18,509 nt of DNA, taken from NCBI GenBank assembly GCA_934591725.1, contig CAKTPR010000041.1:1-18509 (forward strand), read 5' to 3'. Made by a program: the position numbers and the translations under genes. Below are positions 15,516-18,509 of the stretch, piece by piece; positions within the stretch are counted from its first letter, which is position 1, and each line of letters begins with the position of its first letter. This stretch comes from an uncultured Oscillospiraceae bacterium. Its GTDB lineage: Bacteria > Bacillota > Clostridia > Oscillospirales > Oscillospiraceae. Below the pieces are notes generated by a model that saw only the letters and a list, made by a program, of their open reading frames with translations, was not told where the DNA came from and made no database searches.

Positions 15516-17057
15516 ATGCCGGTAATTCTATGGATCTTGATAGCCGCTGCGGCTTTGATAGCGGGATTCTTTATAGGCTTTGGCTACCGCAAAAAGGTTG
15601 CCGAACGCGAAATATCCAGTGCTGAAGAAGAAGCAAAGCGCATAATTAACGAATCTATAAAAAGTGCGGAGAGCAAGAAGAGAGAAGCTCTCCTTGAGGC
15701 AAAGGAAGAAATACACAAAAGCCGCTCGGAGTACGAGCGGGAGGTCAAGGAGCGCCGCGCCGAGCTGACCAAGCAGGAGCGCCGCTACCAGCAGAAGGAA
15801 GAAAATCTTGACAGGAAGCTGGACGCCGTCGAAAAGAAGAACGACGTTCTCAGCAGCAAGATCGCCGCTGTGGAAGCACAGCAGCAGGAAGTCGCTATGG
15901 TGAAGAAGAGCCAGCTCGAAATGCTTGAGAAGATCTCCGGCTTCACCATCGAAGAGGCCAAGAATTATCTGATCGCCAGCATCCGCGACGAGGTCACCCA
16001 CGAGATGGCCGTCAAGGTCAAGGAGGTCGAGGCGCAGTATAAGGACGAGGCCGACGAGCGCGCAAGAGAGATCATTGCCACGGCCATCCAGCGCTGCGCC
16101 GCAGATCACGCAAGCGAGATCACCGTCTCCGTCGTACCCCTCCCCAACGACGAGATGAAAGGCCGCATAATCGGCCGTGAGGGCCGCAACATCCGCAGCA
16201 TCGAAACGCTGACCGGCTGTGACCTTATCATTGACGATACCCCCGAAGCGATCACCGTTTCGAGCTTCGACCCCGTCCGCCGCGAGATCGCGCGGCTGGC
16301 GCTCGAAAAGCTCATTCAGGACGGCCGCATCCACCCGGCGCGTATCGAGGAAATGGTCGCCAAGGCGCAGAAGGAAGTCAACGCGACTATCAAGGCCGAG
16401 GGCGAGCGCGCCGCGTTCGAGACGAATATCCACGGCCTGCACCCCGAAATCATCAAGCTGCTCGGCCGCATGAAGTACCGCACCAGCTACGGTCAGAACG
16501 TGCTCAACCACTCCATCGAGGTCTCTCACCTCGCCGGTCTTATGGCCGCGGAGCTGGGCGTCGATGTGAACGTCGCAAAGCGCGCGGGTCTGCTGCACGA
16601 TATCGGCAAGTCCATCGACCACGAGGTCGAGGGCAGCCACGTCACCATCGGCGTCGACATTGCGAGAAAGTACAAGGAATCCGAAGCCGTTATCCACGCC
16701 ATCGAAGCCCACCACGGCGACGTTGAGGCGCACAGCGTTGAGGCCTGCCTCGTTCAGGCGGCGGACGCTATCTCTGCTTCCCGCCCCGGTGCGCGCCGCG
16801 AGAATATCGAGAACTACGTCAAGCGTCTTGAAAAGCTTGAGGAAGTCTCCAAGAGCTTCCCCGGCATTGCAAGCTCCTATGCCATTCAGGCCGGCCGCGA
16901 GATACGCATTATGGTCAAGCCCGAAGAGGTCAGCGAGGATCAGATGGTTCTGCTCGCAAGGGACATTGCAAAGAAGATCGAGGATGAGCTCACTTATCCC
17001 GGTCAGATCAAAGTCCACGTCCTCCGCGAAACGAAGGCTGTCGACTACGCGAAGTAA
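15516..17057 (+). CDS. rny: Ribonuclease Y
   Basis: RNase Y is the membrane-bound endoribonuclease that starts mRNA decay in many Firmicutes. The 513-residue protein has an N-terminal membrane helix (about 3-20) and a long charged coiled coil (about 25-190). A KH RNA-binding domain carries GRIIGREGRN at 216-225. The HD metal-dependent phosphohydrolase domain has LLHDIGK with His361-Asp362, a later HHGD, and ends YPGQIKVHVLRETKAVDYAK. Similarity to B. subtilis RNase Y continues to the end. ATG 15516 is preferred because the B. subtilis protein aligns from there; its GGAGG (15497-15501) is about 14 nt away, which is long. An in-frame ATG at 15495 would add seven residues but overlaps that site. 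Confidence 0.95.
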   Translation: MPVILWILIAAAALIAGFFIGFGYRKKVAEREISSAEEEAKRIINESIKSAESKKREALLEAKEEIHKSRSEYEREVKERRAELTKQERRYQQKEENLDRKLDAVEKKNDVLSSKIAAVEAQQQEVAMVKKSQLEMLEKISGFTIEEAKNYLIASIRDEVTHEMAVKVKEVEAQYKDEADERAREIIATAIQRCAADHASEITVSVVPLPNDEMKGRIIGREGRNIRSIETLTGCDLIIDDTPEAITVSSFDPVRREIARLALEKLIQDGRIHPARIEEMVAKAQKEVNATIKAEGERAAFETNIHGLHPEIIKLLGRMKYRTSYGQNVLNHSIEVSHLAGLMAAELGVDVNVAKRAGLLHDIGKSIDHEVEGSHVTIGVDIARKYKESEAVIHAIEAHHGDVEAHSVEACLVQAADAISASRPGARRENIENYVKRLEKLEEVSKSFPGIASSYAIQAGREIRIMVKPEEVSEDQMVLLARDIAKKIEDELTYPGQIKVHVLRETKAVDYAK

Positions 17058-17071
17058 AAAATAAATCGTAT

Positions 17072-17106
17072 AAAAAGGCTGCGTCCGTATGGATGCAGCC
17101 TTTTTT
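17072..17106 (+). terminator. rny terminator
   Basis: GGCTGC (17077-17082) pairs with GCAGCC (17095-17100). The stem extends inward by GTCC/GGAT pairing, is flanked by AAAAA before and is followed by TTTTTT (17101-17106). It begins 14 nt after the rny stop. Confidence 0.92.
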
Positions 17107-17147
17107 CGATCAAAGAACCTCAGCCGTCTGACCGATGTTTGCCAAAA

Positions 17148-17204
17148 ATAAAGGCTCCCCTTGTTTCTCAAGGGGAGCTGGCGCGCAACGCCTGAGGGGA
17201 TAAA
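17148..17204 (-). repeat. Two-hairpin intergenic repeat, copy 3 (inverse orientation)
   Basis: Read on the minus strand it has TTTATCCCCTCAG, a GGCGttgcgCGCC-type hairpin and the GCTCCCCTTG/CAAGGGGAGC hairpin (17169-17178 with 17154-17163) with loop AGAAA, then CTTTATTTTT. The second hairpin and its loop are identical to copy 2. On the minus strand it lies 60 nt after the CD1247-type gene and can terminate it. The gap 17058-17265 holds only the rny terminator and this repeat. Confidence 0.9.
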
Positions 17205-17265
17205 GCCTGCGTTCATGCACAGCTGTTGATTCCCCTCAGATGCTGCCTGTATTACGGACGCAGAA

Positions 17266-17775
17266 TTATTCCTTATCCTCGTCCTTATCGTCGCCGCCGA
17301 GGTCGAACTCCAGCTTTTCGCCGCAGTTGGGGCACTCGATGGAGCCTTCGGCGAGCGTGTCCTCATCGAAGCTGATCTCCTCGCCGCAGACGGGGCAGGT
17401 GGCGTCATATATCACGCCGTCATACTCAGGCTCGCCGTCGTCCTCTTCGTCCTCGTCATCGCTGATGCAGCGGCCGCAGCCGCAGCAGCCGGTGGGGTCA
17501 TCGTCATCCTCATCGCCCCAGTCGTCGTACTCATCGTCGTCCTCAGGGAAATCAAGGTCACAGGTAAGCTCTTCGAGATAGTTCAGCTCGTCACAGACCT
17601 CATCGAGAGCCTCGTCATGCTCGTCATAGCATGCATGAAGGTCTTCTATTTCATGCGCCATGTCGGAGAGAAGCTCGTTGAGAGCGTTCCACAGCTTGCC
17701 TTCCTTGGAATCCGGAGCGATGCCCAGACCCTCGGTCAGCCCCTTCAGATATGCCGCCTTTTCCACTACTGTCAT
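17266..17775 (-). CDS. CD1247-type acidic protein with C-terminal zinc ribbon
   Basis: The 169-residue protein has a helical N-terminal domain (about 1-75; MTVVEKAAYLKGLTEGLG...). This is the start I know from proteins annotated as CD1247 N-terminal domain-containing in Clostridia. A very acidic linker (about 78-118) is interrupted by a cysteine cluster, C97, C98, C100 and C103. A zinc ribbon follows, with Cys127/Cys130 and Cys148/Cys151. It ends in an acidic tail. The function is not known to me. A perfect AAGGAGGT site 8 nt before ATG 17775 fixes the start. It follows efp on the same strand, with a terminator hairpin between. Confidence 0.85.
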   Translation of the reverse strand: MTVVEKAAYLKGLTEGLGIAPDSKEGKLWNALNELLSDMAHEIEDLHACYDEHDEALDEVCDELNYLEELTCDLDFPEDDDEYDDWGDEDDDDPTGCCGCGRCISDDEDEEDDGEPEYDGVIYDATCPVCGEEISFDEDTLAEGSIECPNCGEKLEFDLGGDDKDEDKE

Positions 17776-17792
17776 TTTGAAAACCTCCTTAG

Positions 17793-17827
17793 AAAAAATA
17801 CGGGGAAAGACCGCTGATCTTCCCCCG
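17793..17827 (-). terminator. Terminator hairpin between efp and the CD1247-type gene
   Basis: On the minus strand CGGGGGAAGA (17827-17818) pairs with TCTTTCCCCG (17810-17801), ten pairs with one G-T. A 7-nt loop separates them and TATTTTTT follows (17800-17793). The T-run ends 17 nt before the next start codon. Confidence 0.85.
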
Positions 17828-17841
17828 CTTATAGACTTGAA

Positions 17842-18405
17842 TCACGCTCTGGACAGATACTCGCCCGTGCGGGTGTCGATCTTGATCTTCTCGCCCGGCT
17901 CGATGAACAGAGGAACCTTGATCTCTGCACCGGTCTCGACGGTCGCGGGCTTGGTCGCGTTGGTCGCGGTGTTGCCTGCAAAGCCCGGATCGGTCTCGGT
18001 GACCTCAAGCTCCACGAAGAAGGGAGGCTCAACATTGAAGACCTTGCCCTTGTAGGAGTAGATGGTGCACTCCATGTTCTCTTTGACGAACTTGAAGTTG
18101 TCGCTCAGGACGCTTGCATCGACAGGCTCGAGCTCATAGGTTTCGGGGTTCATGAAATAGTACAGGTTGCCGTCATTGTAGCTGTACTCCATGGTCATGC
18201 GGTCGACAGTTGCGGCCTCGAACTTTGCGGTGGGGTTGAAGGATTCTTCACGGATAGCGCCGGTCATGATCTTCTTGTACTTGGTGCGGACAAAGGCAGC
18301 GCCTTTGCCGGGCTTGACGTGCTGGAACTCAATGACCTGGCATACATCGTTATCGTACTCAAAGGTAACGCCGTTTCTGAAATCGCCTGCGGTAATAGTT
18401 GCCAT
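17842..18405 (-). CDS. efp: Translation elongation factor P
   Basis: EF-P relieves ribosomes stalled at polyproline stretches. The 187-residue protein has the normal three-domain length. The domain I loop HVKPGKGAAFVRTK places Lys34 at the tip, the residue that reaches the peptidyl transferase centre and is modified in many bacteria. Domains II and III show VDRMTMEYSYNDG and the closing VPLFIEPGEKIKIDTRTGEYLSRA. ATG 18405 is chosen because GGGAGGT lies just before it and the protein then begins MATITAGDFRNG as expected; an in-frame start 72 nt earlier lies inside the promoter. No modification enzyme is in the window. Confidence 0.97.
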   Translation of the reverse strand: MATITAGDFRNGVTFEYDNDVCQVIEFQHVKPGKGAAFVRTKYKKIMTGAIREESFNPTAKFEAATVDRMTMEYSYNDGNLYYFMNPETYELEPVDASVLSDNFKFVKENMECTIYSYKGKVFNVEPPFFVELEVTETDPGFAGNTATNATKPATVETGAEIKVPLFIEPGEKIKIDTRTGEYLSRA

Positions 18406-18448
18406 ATATGGGAACCTCCCAAAATAAAATTTATTATTTATCTTTGAT

Positions 18449-18477
18449 ATTTTACAGTATCTCCGCGAATTTTGCAA
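18449..18477 (-). promoter_or_regulatory. Predicted efp promoter
   Basis: On the minus strand: TTGCAA (18477-18472), a 17-nt spacer ending in CTG, and TAAAAT (18454-18449). An AT-rich leader of about 40 nt carries GGGAGGTTCCC right before the start, where the ribosome site could fold into a small GGGA/TCCC hairpin. I see no gene in 18406-18509. Confidence 0.72.
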
Positions 18478-18509
18478 GCATTATTTGATGCCGCGCAAAT
18501 TTTCTGTGC

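Noticed and set aside
15528..17408. A 626-codon open frame on the minus strand opposite rny
   Set aside because: It covers rny, its terminator, repeat copy 3 and part of another gene in a wrong frame, which only antisense openness in GC-rich DNA explains.

Overview
The window looks like a chromosomal segment of a GC-rich, Gram-positive anaerobe of the class Clostridia, most likely a gut member of the Oscillospirales. This placement is an inference. It rests on strong AGGAGG-type Shine-Dalgarno sites, a strong preference for C or G at third codon positions, RNase Y, DUF896, DUF4349 and CD1247-type proteins, a 2-hydroxyacyl-CoA dehydratase pair, and the short CCCCTCAG/CTCCCCTTG repeats. I see no rRNA, tRNA, CRISPR array, transposase, phage gene or plasmid gene. 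Most of the window is ordinary core genome with accessory metabolic genes.

Left part (1-5014, plus strand): the 3' part of a GltD-type FAD/Fe-S oxidoreductase ends at a strong terminator. It is followed by hypA (nickel insertion chaperone), then by an operon of two 2-hydroxyacyl-CoA dehydratase subunits and a 55-residue membrane protein. Together these suggest anaerobic amino-acid or hydroxyacid fermentation and redox metabolism. The dehydratase activator ATPase, CoA-transferase and hydrogenase structural genes are not in view.

Middle part (5071-10131): a minus-strand response regulator/histidine kinase operon is divergent from a plus-strand molybdenum cofactor operon. That operon is moaA, then a MOSC domain fused to a strongly degenerate MogA-like domain, then moaC. 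A small membrane-anchored PepSY protein follows. Its promoter carries three direct repeats phased by one helical turn, the type of site bound by OmpR-family regulators, so a link to the nearby two-component system is plausible.

Right part (10139-18509): typA (minus) is divergent from a yfbR-like nucleotidase plus DUF896 operon. A YhhN-type membrane protein (minus) is divergent from a DUF4349 lipoprotein. Next come rny (RNase Y), with a near-consensus promoter and a leader of about 180 nt, and a minus-strand pair of efp and a CD1247-type zinc-ribbon protein. Three copies of a short two-hairpin repeat lie in intergenic spaces here, and at least two look like functional terminators.

No clearly new multi-gene system is visible. 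The best second-look items are regulatory: a perfect palindrome inside the rny promoter spacer with a possible short leader ORF, the phased repeats at the PepSY promoter, terminators placed directly before hypA and the CD1247-type gene, the repeat family, and the decayed MogA domain in the MOSC fusion.
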